Of a DNA stretch of 64,000 bases, positions 53,065 through 63,372 are shown piece after piece; positions within the stretch are counted from its first letter, which is position 1; each line of letters starts with the position of its first letter. The translations under genes and the position numbers were made by a program. The stretch is taken from contig NZ_ONZG01000018.1 of assembly GCF_900302455.1 (NCBI RefSeq), positions 1 through 64,000 of the forward strand. The letters run 5' to 3'. Below the pieces are notes generated by a model. The model saw only the letters and a program-made list of their open reading frames with translations. It did not search any database and was not told where the DNA came from. This DNA comes from Falsiruegeria mediterranea M17. GTDB taxonomy: Bacteria; Pseudomonadota; Alphaproteobacteria; Rhodobacterales; Rhodobacteraceae.

Positions 53065-53703
53065 ATGACAACGATCGAATACTACTACTCGGCCCATTCA
53101 GCCTTTGCCTATCTCGGATCTCGGCGCTTGTACGAGATCTGCGGGCAGCACTCTATCACCTTGGTCCACAAGCCGATCAATCTGTCGCCGGTGGTCGAAG
53201 CTCAGGGCTCTCTGCCGTTTCGTGACCGGACGCAGGCCCATGTCGATTACTTCTTTGGACGCGAAATTGAACGTTGGGCGGAGTACCGGGATGTCCCGGT
53301 GATCAAATACCGCCCGACGTATCACGACGCGGACTACAGCTTGGCATCGGGCATGATTGCGGCGCTTGGTTCGTCGGGCCCAGACTTAGATGCATTTGCT
53401 CATGCCATTCTCGAGGCGCATTGGCGGGATGATGCGGATTTGTCGGATCAGGCGACACTGATTGCAATCGCGCAGCACTGCGGTCTTGACGGATCAGCGT
53501 TGGCCGAGCAGGGCACTGGGCCAGAAGCGCAGGCCAAAGTTGCGTCAAATTCCGAAGATGCGCGTGGGCTCAGTGTTTTTGGTTCGCCAACCTATGTTGT
53601 GGATGGCGACCCGTTCTATGGGCAGGATCGGTTGGAATTGATCGAACGAGCTGTACAGCGTCCGTTTGGGGCCACATGTTGGGTCAATCCGCCGGTTAAC
53701 TGA
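53065..53703 (+). CDS. 2-hydroxychromene-2-carboxylate isomerase family (kappa-GST/DsbA-like) protein
   Basis: A 212-residue DsbA-fold protein beginning YYYSAHSAFAYLGSRRL, where the serine replaces the CxxC cysteine as in HCCA isomerases/kappa GSTs. GSPTYVVDGDPFYGQDRL near the C terminus is the cis-proline glutathione-site segment. Probably a glutathione-dependent isomerase/transferase; the physiological substrate is unknown. Confidence 0.88.
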   Translation: MTTIEYYYSAHSAFAYLGSRRLYEICGQHSITLVHKPINLSPVVEAQGSLPFRDRTQAHVDYFFGREIERWAEYRDVPVIKYRPTYHDADYSLASGMIAALGSSGPDLDAFAHAILEAHWRDDADLSDQATLIAIAQHCGLDGSALAEQGTGPEAQAKVASNSEDARGLSVFGSPTYVVDGDPFYGQDRLELIERAVQRPFGATCWVNPPVN

Positions 53704-53720
53704 CACGTTGGCCGAAAGGC

Positions 53721-53749
53721 TTGATCTGCGCTGACAGGCCCGCTATACG
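53721..53749 (+). promoter_or_regulatory. Putative promoter of rplO-secY-adk
   Basis: TTGATC, a 17-nt spacer and TATACG, about 97 bp before rplO. Confidence 0.6.
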
Positions 53750-53845
53750 CGCCCGGTGGCGCACTGCGCCGCGAGAATCAAAATCAAAAAATGCCGTGGT
53801 TGGCCCACTCGCTTCGAGGGTCACATCCGGCTTAGGAGAAGCGAA

Positions 53846-54319
53846 ATGAAACTGCACGAGTTGAGCGATAACGCCGGCGCAACCAAAAAACGCACCCGCG
53901 TAGGCCGTGGTGTTGGTTCCGGCAAAGGTAAGACCGGTGGCCGTGGTATCAAAGGTCAGAAATCCCGTTCGGGTGTGGCCATCAATGGCTACGAAGGCGG
54001 CCAGATGCCTTTGTACCAGCGTCTGCCCAAGCGTGGCTTCAACAAGCCGAACCGTAAGGAATTCGCCGTTGTAAACCTGGGCCTGATCCAGAAGTTCGTC
54101 GACGCCAAGAAACTGGACGGTGCAGCAGCCATCACCGAAGACGCGCTGATCGCGTCCGGCCTGGTTCGCCGCAAACTGGACGGCATCCGCGTTCTGGCAA
54201 AAGGCGAAGTGACCGCTGCCCTGAACATCGAAGTGACCGGCGCATCGAAAGCTGCTGTTGAAGCAGTCGAAAAAGCGGGCGGTTCACTTAAGGTCACAAA
54301 AGCTGCTGCGGCAGAGTAA
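53846..54319 (+). CDS. rplO: 50S ribosomal protein L15
   Basis: A 157-residue L15 beginning [22 protein letters not shown] with the glycine-rich [20 protein letters not shown]. Start ATG 53846 with TAGGAG; the open frame upstream has no family match. Followed by secY in the usual order. Confidence 0.98.
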   Translation: MKLHELSDNAGATKKRTRVGRGVGSGKGKTGGRGIKGQKSRSGVAINGYEGGQMPLYQRLPKRGFNKPNRKEFAVVNLGLIQKFVDAKKLDGAAAITEDALIASGLVRRKLDGIRVLAKGEVTAALNIEVTGASKAAVEAVEKAGGSLKVTKAAAAE

Positions 54320-54373
54320 GCGCTTGTGAGCGGCGCTTAAGCCGCTTACATAGTCGCATGAGTTTTCCATGAC

Positions 54374-54412
54374 GCCGCCCGAGCCGGAGAACGGTTCTGG
54401 GCGGTGTTTTCA
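54374..54412 (+). terminator. Attenuator-like hairpin between rplO and secY
   Basis: CCGCCC/GGGCGG with an inner CCG/CGG and a GAGAA loop (about 54374-54405), followed by TGTTTTC, 16 bp before the secY start. Probably partial termination or a translation-level element. Confidence 0.5.
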
Positions 54413-54427
54413 TAAGAGAGACCGATA

Positions 54428-55792
54428 ATGGTATCAGCAGCAGAACAAATGGCGGCCAACACAAGCTGGTCCGCCCTTGGCAAAGCCACCGATCTGCGCA
54501 ACCGCATCCTGTTCACCCTGGGTTTGTTGATCGTCTACCGCCTGGGCACCTTTATTCCGGTGCCGGGAATCGACGGCGTCGCCCTGCGGGAGTTCATGGA
54601 GCAGGCGGGGCAAGGCATCGGCGGTATGGTTTCGATGTTCACCGGGGGCGCGCTAGGGCGCATGGGCATCTTTGCCCTTGGCATCATGCCCTATATCTCG
54701 GCATCAATCATCGTCCAGCTGCTGACGGCCATGGTTCCTCAACTTGAGCAACTCAAGAAAGAGGGCGAACAGGGTCGCAAGAAGATCAACCAATACACCC
54801 GTTTCGGCACCGTGGCCCTGGCCACTGTTCAGGCCTACGGTCTGGCTGTGTCGCTGGAATCGGGGGATCTGGCCACTGACCCCGGTCTCTATTTCCGCTT
54901 CTCGACCATGATCACGCTGGTTGGCGGCACCATGTTCCTGATGTGGCTGGGTGAACAGATCACCGCTCGCGGCATCGGCAACGGTATCTCGCTGATCATC
55001 TTTGTGGGCATCATTGCCGAAGTTCCCGCCGCGCTGGCACAGTTCCTGGCTTCGGGTCGCTCGGGCGCGCTTAGCCCTGCCGTGATCATCGCCGTGATCC
55101 TGATGGTCATCGTCACCATCACTTTCGTCGTGTTCATGGAACGCGCCCTGCGTAAGATCCACATCCAATACCCGCGCCGTCAGGTCGGCATGAAGGTATA
55201 TGACGGAGGCTCGAGCCACCTGCCGGTAAAGGTCAACCCCGCAGGCGTGATCCCGGCGATCTTTGCCAGCTCGCTGCTGTTGCTGCCGGTGACGATCTCG
55301 ACCTTCTCGGCCGGCGCTGCCAATGGTCCGATCATGTCGTGGTTGCTGGCCAACTTTGGTCCAGGTCAGCCGCTCTATCTTCTGTTCTTCGTCTCGATGA
55401 TCGTGTTCTTTGCATATTTCTATACGTTCAATGTCTCGTTCAAACCGGATGATGTGGCAGACAACCTGAAGAACCAGAACGGCTTTGTTCCCGGTATTCG
55501 TCCGGGCAAGAACACCGCCAAATACCTGGAGTATGTGGTCAACCGTGTGCTGGTTCTGGGTTCGGCCTATCTGGCGCTGGTCTGTGTCCTGCCAGAAATC
55601 CTGCGGGGCCAGTTTGCAATTCCGTTCTATTTCGGTGGTACCTCGGTGCTGATTATCGTCTCTGTCACGATGGACACGATTCAGCAGGTACAAAGTCACT
55701 TGCTTGCGCACCAATACGAAGGGCTCATTGAAAAGTCCCAACTGCGTGGCAAAGGTAAGAAACGCGGCAGGAAGGGACCCGCTCGTCGATGA
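54428..55792 (+). CDS. secY: Preprotein translocase subunit SecY
   Basis: A 454-residue SecY channel with ten membrane helices. The N-terminal signature [25 protein letters not shown], the plug region and the cytoplasmic loops with [16 protein letters not shown] are present, and the C terminus is basic. Partner of SecE encoded at 13.3 kb. The stop overlaps the adk start (ATGA). Confidence 0.99.
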   Translation: MVSAAEQMAANTSWSALGKATDLRNRILFTLGLLIVYRLGTFIPVPGIDGVALREFMEQAGQGIGGMVSMFTGGALGRMGIFALGIMPYISASIIVQLLTAMVPQLEQLKKEGEQGRKKINQYTRFGTVALATVQAYGLAVSLESGDLATDPGLYFRFSTMITLVGGTMFLMWLGEQITARGIGNGISLIIFVGIIAEVPAALAQFLASGRSGALSPAVIIAVILMVIVTITFVVFMERALRKIHIQYPRRQVGMKVYDGGSSHLPVKVNPAGVIPAIFASSLLLLPVTISTFSAGAANGPIMSWLLANFGPGQPLYLLFFVSMIVFFAYFYTFNVSFKPDDVADNLKNQNGFVPGIRPGKNTAKYLEYVVNRVLVLGSAYLALVCVLPEILRGQFAIPFYFGGTSVLIIVSVTMDTIQQVQSHLLAHQYEGLIEKSQLRGKGKKRGRKGPARR

Positions 55793-56367
55793 ACATCATT
55801 CTTTTGGGCCCGCCGGGTGCGGGCAAAGGCACTCAGGCGGGACACTTGGTTGCGTCCCGCGGCATGGTTCAGCTGAGCACGGGCGATATGCTGCGCGAAG
55901 CAAAAAGCAGCGGCACCGAAATGGGCAAGCGCGTTGCCGAGGTCATGGACAAGGGCGAGCTGGTCACAGACGAGATCGTCATCGGCTTGATCCGAGAAAA
56001 GCTGGAGCAGGGTGCCGAGGGTGGGTTCATCTTTGACGGTTTCCCCCGGACGTTGGCCCAAGCCGATGCCTTGGGTGAGCTGCTGGCCGAAAAGGGCGAA
56101 AAACTCGACACCGTGATCGAGATGAAGGTGGATGATGAAACGCTGGTAAAGCGCATCGTCAACCGCGCGGCCGAGGCCGTGGCTGCAGGCAAGGAAGCCC
56201 GCGCTGACGACAACGAGGAAAGCGTGCGCATCCGCCTGATGGAATACTACAAGAAAACTGCACCGCTGATCGGGTATTACCACGCCAAAGGTCTGCTTTC
56301 GGACGTTGATGGCCTGGGTTCGATCGAAGCGGTACAAGGTGAGATCGGCGCCATTCTGGATGCCTGA
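55789..56367 (+). CDS. adk: Adenylate kinase (short-LID form)
   Basis: A 192-residue adenylate kinase catalysing ATP + AMP to 2 ADP. It has the P-loop [10 protein letters not shown] (about 7-16) and [11 protein letters not shown] with the AMP-site arginine. A short LID ([17 protein letters not shown]) replaces the long ~27-residue zinc/LID insertion of longer forms; this is normal for the size. Overlaps secY by 4 bp. Confidence 0.98.
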   Translation: MNIILLGPPGAGKGTQAGHLVASRGMVQLSTGDMLREAKSSGTEMGKRVAEVMDKGELVTDEIVIGLIREKLEQGAEGGFIFDGFPRTLAQADALGELLAEKGEKLDTVIEMKVDDETLVKRIVNRAAEAVAAGKEARADDNEESVRIRLMEYYKKTAPLIGYYHAKGLLSDVDGLGSIEAVQGEIGAILDA

Positions 56368-56370
56368 TTG

Positions 56371-56410
56371 CATATGGGCTTGACCCTGTCGGGAAAAGCC
56401 CATATCGACC
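56371..56410 (+). promoter_or_regulatory. Putative rpsM promoter embedded in an inverted repeat
   Basis: ATATGGGCTT/AAGCCCATAT (56372-56381 with 56396-56405) overlaps TTGACC (56380-56385), a 17-nt spacer and TATCGA (56403-56408). A second perfect -10, TATAAT, lies at 56472-56477 with a poor -35. Both would feed rpsM. Confidence 0.5.
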
Positions 56411-56565
56411 CCTATCCCTCTGGGAATCAACCGCGCGCGCGGGATTCGTTTCGTGCGCAAAGACTACCTCATATAATGCTGGACCCTCTGGCGACACTGC
56501 CAAGGTAAAGCGTTGTGAAAAAAGGTTCTGGAGTTACGGAACCGCAACGAAAAGGAAAGTGACAC

Positions 56566-56934
56566 GTGGCACGTATTGCCGGCGTAAACATCCCGACTGC
56601 AAAGCGGGTACCTATCGCCCTCACATATATCACCGGTATCGGTAACACTTCGGCGCAGGCGATCTGCGAAGCCGTTGGCATTGAAGCGACCCGTCGCGTT
56701 AATGAACTGTCGGATGCCGAAGTTCTGAAAATCCGCGAGCACATCGACGAAAACTATACCGTCGAAGGTGACCTGCGTCGTGAGACTCAGATGAACATCA
56801 AGCGTCTGATGGACCTGGGCTGCTACCGCGGTCTGCGCCATCGTCGTAACCTGCCCGTTCGCGGACAGCGTACCCACACCAACGCTCGTACCCGCAAAGG
56901 CCCTGCAAAGGCCATTGCTGGTAAGAAGAAATAA
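56566..56934 (+). CDS. rpsM: 30S ribosomal protein S13
   Basis: A 122-residue S13 starting at GTG 56566 ([18 protein letters not shown]), with AAAGGAAAG just upstream. It carries the C-terminal [22 protein letters not shown] segment that reaches tRNA. First gene of the alpha block. Confidence 0.99.
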   Translation: MARIAGVNIPTAKRVPIALTYITGIGNTSAQAICEAVGIEATRRVNELSDAEVLKIREHIDENYTVEGDLRRETQMNIKRLMDLGCYRGLRHRRNLPVRGQRTHTNARTRKGPAKAIAGKKK

Positions 56935-56949
56935 GGGAGGGTTTGATCA

Positions 56950-57339
56950 ATGGCACGCGATAAGACTCGTACCAAGAAAAAAGAGCGTAAGAATATCGCT
57001 TCGGGCGTAGCCCACGTGAATTCGTCGTTCAACAACACCAAGATCCTGATCTCGGACGTACAAGGCAACGCCATCTCGTGGTCGTCGGCTGGTACCATGG
57101 GTTTCAAAGGGTCGCGGAAATCGACCCCCTACGCTGCTCAGATGGCTGCTGAAGATGCAGGCAAAAAAGCACAGGATCACGGCGTCAAAACGCTGGAAGT
57201 CGAAGTTCAGGGTCCCGGTTCGGGTCGTGAATCGGCTCTGCGCGCACTGGCTGCTGTGGGCTTCAACATCACGTCGATCCGCGACGTGACGCCGATTGCT
57301 CACAACGGTTGCCGTCCGCCGAAGCGCCGCCGCGTTTAA
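56950..57339 (+). CDS. rpsK: 30S ribosomal protein S11
   Basis: A 129-residue S11 with the platform motifs [16 protein letters not shown] and [11 protein letters not shown] at the C terminus. 15 bp after rpsM. rpsD, which sits here in E. coli, is absent, as is usual in alphaproteobacteria. Confidence 0.99.
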   Translation: MARDKTRTKKKERKNIASGVAHVNSSFNNTKILISDVQGNAISWSSAGTMGFKGSRKSTPYAAQMAAEDAGKKAQDHGVKTLEVEVQGPGSGRESALRALAAVGFNITSIRDVTPIAHNGCRPPKRRRV

Positions 57340-57356
57340 GCGACACAAAAATTGCG

Positions 57357-57386
57357 CTGGGGCTGTGTCAGAAGACACGGCCCCAG
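57357..57386 (+). repeat. 13-bp hairpin between rpsK and rpoA
   Basis: CTGGGGCTGTGTC/GACACGGCCCCAG (one G-T) with an AGAA loop. No U-tract. Possible processing site separating rpsMK from rpoA. Confidence 0.6.
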
Positions 57387-57457
57387 TCCGTCATTTTAAA
57401 ACCTCGGGCGTCTGCACCTTTCCGGACATGGGGCGCAGACAGGAATGGAGGGACAAC

Positions 57458-58474
57458 ATGATCCACAAGAACTGGGCTGAACTGATCAAGCCGACCCAGC
57501 TGGACGTGAAGCCGGGCAATGACCCTGCACGTCAAGCAACGGTTGTGGCCGAGCCGCTCGAGCGTGGCTTTGGTCTGACTCTGGGCAATGCCCTGCGTCG
57601 CATCCTGATGAGCTCGCTGCAAGGTGCCGCGATCACCAGCGTACAGATCGACAACGTTCTGCACGAGTTTTCCAGCGTGGCCGGTGTGCGTGAAGACGTC
57701 ACGGACATCATTCTGAACCTCAAGCAGGTGTCGCTGCGCATGGAAGTCGAAGGGCCGAAACGCCTGTCGATCAATGCCAAAGGACCCGCGGTTGTGACTG
57801 CAGGCGACATCAGCGAAAGCGCTGGTATCGAGATCCTGAACCGCGATCACGTGATCTGTCACCTGGATGATGGCGCCGACCTGTTCATGGAACTGACCGT
57901 GAACACTGGCAAGGGTTATGTTTCGGCTGACAAGAACAAGCCGGAAGATGCGCCAATCGGCCTGATTCCGATCGATGCGATCTACTCGCCGGTCAAGAAG
58001 GTGTCGTATGACGTTCAGCCGACCCGTGAAGGTCAGGTTCTGGACTATGACAAGCTGACCATGAAGATTGACACCGATGGTTCGATCACTCCGGACGACG
58101 CCGTGGCCTTTGCTGCGCGCATTCTGCAGGATCAGCTGTCGATCTTTGTCAACTTCGACGAGCCGGAATCGGCAGGCCGCCAGGACGAAGACGACGGTCT
58201 GGAATTCAACCCGCTGCTGCTCAAGAAAGTGGACGAGCTGGAACTGTCGGTCCGTTCGGCAAACTGCCTGAAGAACGACAACATCGTCTACATTGGCGAT
58301 CTGATCCAGAAGACCGAAGCCGAGATGCTGCGCACCCCGAACTTTGGTCGCAAGTCGCTGAACGAGATCAAAGAAGTGCTCTCGGGCATGGGCCTGCACC
58401 TTGGCATGGACGTCGAGGATTGGCCGCCGGACAACATCGAAGATCTGGCGAAGAAGTTCGAAGACAACTTCTAA
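57458..58474 (+). CDS. rpoA: DNA-directed RNA polymerase subunit alpha
   Basis: A 338-residue alpha subunit with the N-terminal dimerisation domain ([17 protein letters not shown] near 38-54) and an acidic linker. The C-terminal domain (about 255-325, [16 protein letters not shown] and [16 protein letters not shown]) binds UP elements and activators. Start ATG 57458 with GGAGGG upstream. Confidence 0.99.
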   Translation: MIHKNWAELIKPTQLDVKPGNDPARQATVVAEPLERGFGLTLGNALRRILMSSLQGAAITSVQIDNVLHEFSSVAGVREDVTDIILNLKQVSLRMEVEGPKRLSINAKGPAVVTAGDISESAGIEILNRDHVICHLDDGADLFMELTVNTGKGYVSADKNKPEDAPIGLIPIDAIYSPVKKVSYDVQPTREGQVLDYDKLTMKIDTDGSITPDDAVAFAARILQDQLSIFVNFDEPESAGRQDEDDGLEFNPLLLKKVDELELSVRSANCLKNDNIVYIGDLIQKTEAEMLRTPNFGRKSLNEIKEVLSGMGLHLGMDVEDWPPDNIEDLAKKFEDNF

Positions 58475-58610
58475 GGATTTGGAGGGGGCCCTGGCCCCCT
58501 TCGACGATGCCCGGGCTGCCGGGGACAACATGGGCAAACCCGCCCCAAGGTGAATGGCTGACACGCATCGGCCATCGGACAAAGCAAAAGCTAGACGAAG
58601 GAACTACAAA

Positions 58611-59030
58611 ATGCGTCACGCACGTGGATATCGCCGCCTGAACCGTACTCATGAGCACCGCAAGGCGCTCTTTGCGAACATGGCCGGCTCGCTGATCGAG
58701 CACGAGCAGATCAAAACCACTTTGCCCAAGGCAAAGGAACTGCGCCCGATCATCGAAAAACTGATCACCCTGGGCAAACGCGGTGACCTGCACGCACGTC
58801 GTCAGGCCGCAGCACGCCTGAAAGAAGACCAGTACGTCGCCAAACTGTTTGACGTTCTGGGCCCCCGCTACAAGGACCGTCAGGGCGGTTACGTCCGTGT
58901 CCTGAAAGCAGGCTTCCGCTATGGTGACATGGCTCCGATGGCAATCATCGAATTCGTCGACCGCGACGTCGATGCCAAAGGCGCAGCCGACAAGGCCCGC
59001 GTCGCTGCCGAAGAGACCGCCGAAGACTAA
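58611..59030 (+). CDS. rplQ: 50S ribosomal protein L17
   Basis: A 139-residue L17 beginning [20 protein letters not shown], which marks the real start (ATG 58611 after GAAGGA). It contains [21 protein letters not shown]. Last gene of the ribosomal series. Confidence 0.99.
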   Translation: MRHARGYRRLNRTHEHRKALFANMAGSLIEHEQIKTTLPKAKELRPIIEKLITLGKRGDLHARRQAAARLKEDQYVAKLFDVLGPRYKDRQGGYVRVLKAGFRYGDMAPMAIIEFVDRDVDAKGAADKARVAAEETAED

Positions 59031-59056
59031 ACGCATCCGGCATTGGCCGAATTGCG

Positions 59057-59092
59057 AACCCCCGCTCAATTGAGCGGGGGTTTTTCTTTTGC
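59057..59092 (+). terminator. rplQ: Rho-independent terminator of the alpha block
   Basis: AACCCCCGCTCA/TGAGCGGGGGTT, a near-continuous palindrome (59057-59082), followed by TTTCTTTT. Confidence 0.93.
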
Positions 59093-59189
59093 CGATTGTC
59101 AGCAGAGGGGGCCGGGCAGTATTGCCGGTTGCATTGCGTCGGGCGGGGCCGCATATCATCCCATGATACCTAGGCCCACCGGAGGAAAA

Positions 59190-60572
59190 ATGACCCGCAT
59201 CGTTATCGTTTTGTTGGCCTTACTCGTGGCGCCCATGAGCTTGGCTCAAACCAAGGTGCCAACCACGCAGTCCGAAATCTCGATGGGATTTGCGCCAGTG
59301 GTCAAACGCGCGGCCCCTGCGGTGGTCAACATCTATGCCAAGATCATCACCAGCGGTCAGCCCAACCCGTTCTTTTCCGATCCGTTCTTTCAGGATTTCT
59401 TTGGGGGCTTTGGCGCGCCGCAACAGCGGGTCCAGAACTCTCTGGGGTCTGGGGTGATCTTGAGCGAGGATGGCTACGTCGTGTCGAATTATCACGTCGT
59501 TGGCATGGCGTCTGAAATTCAGGTGATCACGACGGACCGACGCGAGTTTTCGGCGACGGTTGTTCTAGGCGATGAAGAAAGCGACATCGCCATTCTTCGG
59601 CTGGATGAGGCCAAAGACCTCCAAGCGCTCTCGTTGCGGGATTCCGATCAGGTTGAAGTGGGCGAACTGGTGCTGGCGATCGGTAATCCCTTTGGTGTTG
59701 GTCAAACGGTCAGCAGCGGGATCGTGTCCGGTCTGGCGCGGTCTGGTGCTGCGACCGGAAAGGCGCGGGGATACTTCCTGCAGACAGATGCACCGATCAA
59801 CCCCGGCAACTCGGGTGGGGCGCTGATTGATGTGAACGGTGATCTGATCGGCATCAATACGTCTATCCTCAGCCGCTCTGGGGGCTCCAACGGGATCGGT
59901 TTTGCCATTCCGGCCAATCTGGTCCGCGAGTTCCTGCGCCAGGCGCGTGAGGGCAACGAGTATTTTGTACGTCCCTGGGCCGGTATTGCCGGGCAACCGA
60001 TGAACGCGGACATCGCCGAGTCGTTGGGATTGGCACTGCCCGAAGGTGTTGTGATCTCAGACATGCATACGGTCAGCCCGCTGGCACAGGCCGGTTTCAG
60101 CGTCGGGGATGTGGTGACTCATGTGGATGGTGAACCGGTGAACTCTCCATCCGAGATGATGTTTCGCATGTCGGTGACGGGGATTGGTGGTGTCTCGACC
60201 ATGACCCGCCTGCGTGATGGCGAGCGTGTTGAGGTGAGCGTCGCGATGATCGAAGCACCGGATGAACCGCCCGCCGAAGACATCAAGCTGGACGACCAGA
60301 CTGTTCTGCCAGGCCTTGTTGTGGCCCGGGCCAATCCGGCGGTCATCGCGTATTTGGGGCTACCGTTGTCGGCAAAAGGTGTGGTTGTGGTTGACCCCGG
60401 TCCCTATGGCGCCCGCGCCGGTCTGCAACATGGGGACATCGTCGACGGGATCAACGGCGAGGCGATGGAGACAACCGAAGATATCCGTCAGGCGCTGACC
60501 GAAACGGGGCGGTGGGTGCGGCTGGATTTGCAACGGCGCGGTCAGAAACTGTCCCTGCGGTTCCGCCAGTGA
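59190..60572 (+). CDS. DegP/DegQ (Do)-family periplasmic serine protease
   Basis: A 460-residue Deg protease with a signal peptide (1 to about 19, MSLAQ) and a trypsin-like domain with the full triad H102 (NYHVVG), D132 (SDIAILRLD) and S208 (GNSGGAL). Two PDZ domains follow (about 270-355 and 375-460). It would act in envelope protein quality control. Start ATG 59190 directly after GGAGGAAAA. rarA follows 3 bp later. Confidence 0.96.
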   Translation: MTRIVIVLLALLVAPMSLAQTKVPTTQSEISMGFAPVVKRAAPAVVNIYAKIITSGQPNPFFSDPFFQDFFGGFGAPQQRVQNSLGSGVILSEDGYVVSNYHVVGMASEIQVITTDRREFSATVVLGDEESDIAILRLDEAKDLQALSLRDSDQVEVGELVLAIGNPFGVGQTVSSGIVSGLARSGAATGKARGYFLQTDAPINPGNSGGALIDVNGDLIGINTSILSRSGGSNGIGFAIPANLVREFLRQAREGNEYFVRPWAGIAGQPMNADIAESLGLALPEGVVISDMHTVSPLAQAGFSVGDVVTHVDGEPVNSPSEMMFRMSVTGIGGVSTMTRLRDGERVEVSVAMIEAPDEPPAEDIKLDDQTVLPGLVVARANPAVIAYLGLPLSAKGVVVVDPGPYGARAGLQHGDIVDGINGEAMETTEDIRQALTETGRWVRLDLQRRGQKLSLRFRQ

Positions 60573-60575
60573 TCG

Positions 60576-61904
60576 ATGGCGGATCTGTTTGACACAGGCC
60601 CCGGGACCAAGGCCGCAGAAGGTAAGACGCCGGACCGGCACCGCCCGTTGGCGGATCGTTTGCGGCCTAAATCTCTGGCCGAGGTGATCGGGCAACAACA
60701 GGTTTTGGGACCGGATGCTCCTCTTGGTGTCATGCTGGCATCGGAAAGCTTGTCGAGCCTTATCTTCTGGGGGCCGCCGGGGGTGGGGAAAACAACCATC
60801 GCCCGATTGCTGGCAGATGAAAGCGACCTGCACTTTGTCCAAATCAGCGCGATTTTCACCGGCGTACCGGACCTGAAAAAGGTGTTCGAGGCTGCCAAAA
60901 TCCGACGGCAGAACGGGCAGGGGACGCTGTTGTTCGTGGATGAGATCCACCGGTTCAACAAAGCCCAACAAGATGGGTTCCTGCCGCACATGGAGGATGG
61001 AACCATCCTGCTGGTCGGCGCGACCACGGAAAACCCCTCGTTCGAATTGAACGCTGCTGTTTTGAGCCGTGCCCAGGTCATGGTGCTGGAACGTCTGGGC
61101 AAGGCGGATCTGGAGGCGCTCACCAAGCGCGCCGAGGAAGAGTTGGGACGAGACTTGCCGTTGCTCTCCCCGGCGCGATCCGCGTTGCAAGACATGGCGG
61201 ACGGGGATGGGCGCGCTTTGCTCAACCTGATCGAGCAGGTGGCCGCATGGAAAGTGGATGGCGATCTGGACACGGATGCCTTGTCGACACGTCTGATGCG
61301 TCGTGCTGCCAAATACGACAAGTCGGGTGAGGAGCATTACAACCTGATCTCGGCCTTGCACAAGTCGGTGCGGGGCTCGGATCCGGACGCAGCGCTCTAT
61401 TGGTTTGCGCGGATGCTGACGGGGGGCGAGGATCCGCGCTATCTGGCGCGGCGGATTACCCGAATGGCGGTTGAAGACATCGGGCTGGCCGACCCACAGG
61501 CACAGACCCATTGCCTGCACGCTTGGGAGGTGTACGAGCGTCTTGGCAGCCCCGAAGGAGAGCTGGCCCTGGCGCAAGCCGTGGTTTACCTGGCACTCGC
61601 GCCGAAATCGAACGGAGCTTATGTGGGCTACAAGGCTGCCATGCGGTTGGCCAAAAAGTCTGGGTCAGAGCCGCCACCGAAGCACATCCTGAATGCCCCA
61701 ACGTCGTTGATGAAGGAGCAGGGGTATGGTTCCGGGTATGACTATGACCACGATGCCGAGGACGGGTTTTCGGGGCAGAACTATTTCCCCGACGGTATGG
61801 ACCGGCCCGAGCTCTATCAACCGGTCGAGCGCGGGTTTGAGCGTGAGTTGAAGAAGCGGCTGGATTACTTTGCCAAGCTACGCGCGCAGCGCAATGCGGA
61901 TTGA
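60576..61904 (+). CDS. rarA: Replication-associated recombination protein A (RarA/MgsA)
   Basis: A 442-residue AAA+ ATPase of the RarA/Mgs1/WRNIP1 family acting at stalled forks. It has Walker A GPPGVGKTT (about 67-75), Walker B LLFVDEIHRFN and a sensor NPSFELNAAVLSR. The C-terminal tetramerisation domain includes the VGYKAAM region. It starts 3 bp after the protease stop and is probably co-transcribed. Confidence 0.95.
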   Translation: MADLFDTGPGTKAAEGKTPDRHRPLADRLRPKSLAEVIGQQQVLGPDAPLGVMLASESLSSLIFWGPPGVGKTTIARLLADESDLHFVQISAIFTGVPDLKKVFEAAKIRRQNGQGTLLFVDEIHRFNKAQQDGFLPHMEDGTILLVGATTENPSFELNAAVLSRAQVMVLERLGKADLEALTKRAEEELGRDLPLLSPARSALQDMADGDGRALLNLIEQVAAWKVDGDLDTDALSTRLMRRAAKYDKSGEEHYNLISALHKSVRGSDPDAALYWFARMLTGGEDPRYLARRITRMAVEDIGLADPQAQTHCLHAWEVYERLGSPEGELALAQAVVYLALAPKSNGAYVGYKAAMRLAKKSGSEPPPKHILNAPTSLMKEQGYGSGYDYDHDAEDGFSGQNYFPDGMDRPELYQPVERGFERELKKRLDYFAKLRAQRNAD

Positions 61905-61951
61905 CGCCTGCGAAACTTGACATCCCCGACAGGGCGGGCCAAGGGACCCCC

Positions 61952-62332
61952 ATGTTTTCTTCGGTTCTACATGTGGCGCTTGGCGGCGCGATCGGGGCGT
62001 CGCTCCGGTATCTGACGGGCGTGGGCGTTCTGCGGACGTTTGGCCATCAGGAGTTTCCGATCGCCATTCTGACGGTGAACGTTGTTGGCTCGTTCCTGAT
62101 GGGCCTGTTTGTGGTGACTGCCGCGCATAAGGGGCTGACGCATCTCAACCCGTTGGTGGCAACGGGGATCATGGGCGGGTTCACGACATTCTCGGCGTTT
62201 TCGCTGGAAGCCGTGAACCTCTACGAACGCGGAGATCTGGGTCAGGCAGCGCTGTATGTGGCATTGTCGGTAGGCCTGTCGATTGCGGCACTGATGTTGG
62301 GCCTGGTGTTGGCCAGAGGAGTATGGGCATGA
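61952..62332 (+). CDS. crcB: Fluoride channel/exporter CrcB (FluC)
   Basis: A 126-residue four-helix membrane protein, a dimeric fluoride channel. Signatures seen: GGAIGASLRYL, the NVVGSFLMG asparagine and GFTTFSAFS. Start ATG 61952 with AAGGG upstream. No fluoride riboswitch fold was evident in the 47-bp gap before it. Its stop overlaps the next gene (ATGA). Confidence 0.95.
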   Translation: MFSSVLHVALGGAIGASLRYLTGVGVLRTFGHQEFPIAILTVNVVGSFLMGLFVVTAAHKGLTHLNPLVATGIMGGFTTFSAFSLEAVNLYERGDLGQAALYVALSVGLSIAALMLGLVLARGVWA

Positions 62333-63372
62333 GCGGAGTACAGATGATCACCGTGGCCGAGGGTGACGGCGACCAGCGCATTGACCGCTGGCTGCGCCGC
62401 CTGTTTCCGCATGTGAGCCAGGGCCGTATCGAAAAGATGTGCCGCAAGGGCGAGCTGCGGATTGACGGGGGCCGGGTCAAGGCATCGAGCCGGGTAGAGG
62501 TTGGGCAGGTCGTGCGTATCCCACCGCTGCCTGCGACGGATCAGAAACCGGCCGAGCATCGCCCCCGGATCAAAGAGGCGGACGCCCGCATGATCCAGGA
62601 TTGCGTGATCTATCGAGATGACCATGTGATTGCTTTGAACAAACCCGCGGGTCTGCCGGTGCAGGGCGGTAGTGGGCAGACGAAACATGTCGACGGCTTG
62701 GCCGAGGCGTTGCGCTTTGGCCTGGATGAAAACCCGCGCCTGGTGCACCGGCTGGACAAGGACACGTCCGGCGTTCTGATCATGGCCCGCACGCGCGAAG
62801 CCGCCAAGGGGCTGACCGCAGCCTTTCGTCACCGCAACACGCACAAGATCTACTGGGCCTTGGTGGCCGGTGTTCCGACCCCCTATTTGGGCGAGATTAA
62901 GACGGGCCTTGTGAAGGCGCCGGGACATGGCAAGCACGGAGAGGGTGAAAAGATGATCCCGATCCATTCGCGCGACGTGGATGACACGCCAGGGGCCAAG
63001 CGGGCACATACGCTATATGCCACGCTCTACCGCGTGGCCAGTCGCGCGTCCTGGGTCGCGATGGAGCCTGTGACGGGCCGTACACATCAGCTGCGGGCTC
63101 ATATGTCTGGCATGGGGCATCCGATCATTGGTGACGGCAAATATGGCGGTTCGGGTCAGGAGAATCTGGGCGATGGCTGGGGTGCGCAATTGGGCGGCAT
63201 CATCAGCAAGAAGCTGCATTTGCACGCGCGTACCTTAAGCTTTGAGCATCCGATCACGCGCAAACCGATCACGGTTACAGCCAATCTGCCACAGCACATG
63301 AAAGAGAGCTGGGACACGCTCGGCTGGACCGAGGATCTGGCGGCGGACGACCCGTTTGAGGAACTGCGATGA
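62329..63372 (+). CDS. RluA-family 23S rRNA pseudouridine synthase
   Basis: A 347-residue pseudouridine synthase with an N-terminal S4 RNA-binding region (about 15-75) and a catalytic core holding HRLDKDTSGVL (catalytic aspartate in RLD, about residue 144). It belongs with RluC/RluD-like enzymes; which uridine it modifies cannot be told. Start ATG 62329 overlaps crcB, with GAGGAG upstream. Overlaps the next gene by 4 bp. Confidence 0.94.
   Translation: MSGVQMITVAEGDGDQRIDRWLRRLFPHVSQGRIEKMCRKGELRIDGGRVKASSRVEVGQVVRIPPLPATDQKPAEHRPRIKEADARMIQDCVIYRDDHVIALNKPAGLPVQGGSGQTKHVDGLAEALRFGLDENPRLVHRLDKDTSGVLIMARTREAAKGLTAAFRHRNTHKIYWALVAGVPTPYLGEIKTGLVKAPGHGKHGEGEKMIPIHSRDVDDTPGAKRAHTLYATLYRVASRASWVAMEPVTGRTHQLRAHMSGMGHPIIGDGKYGGSGQENLGDGWGAQLGGIISKKLHLHARTLSFEHPITRKPITVTANLPQHMKESWDTLGWTEDLAADDPFEELR

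Noticed and set aside
61905-61951. Fluoride riboswitch before crcB
   Set aside because: The gap is only 47 bp and shows no pseudoknot-like pattern. crcB is downstream of rarA and likely co-transcribed.
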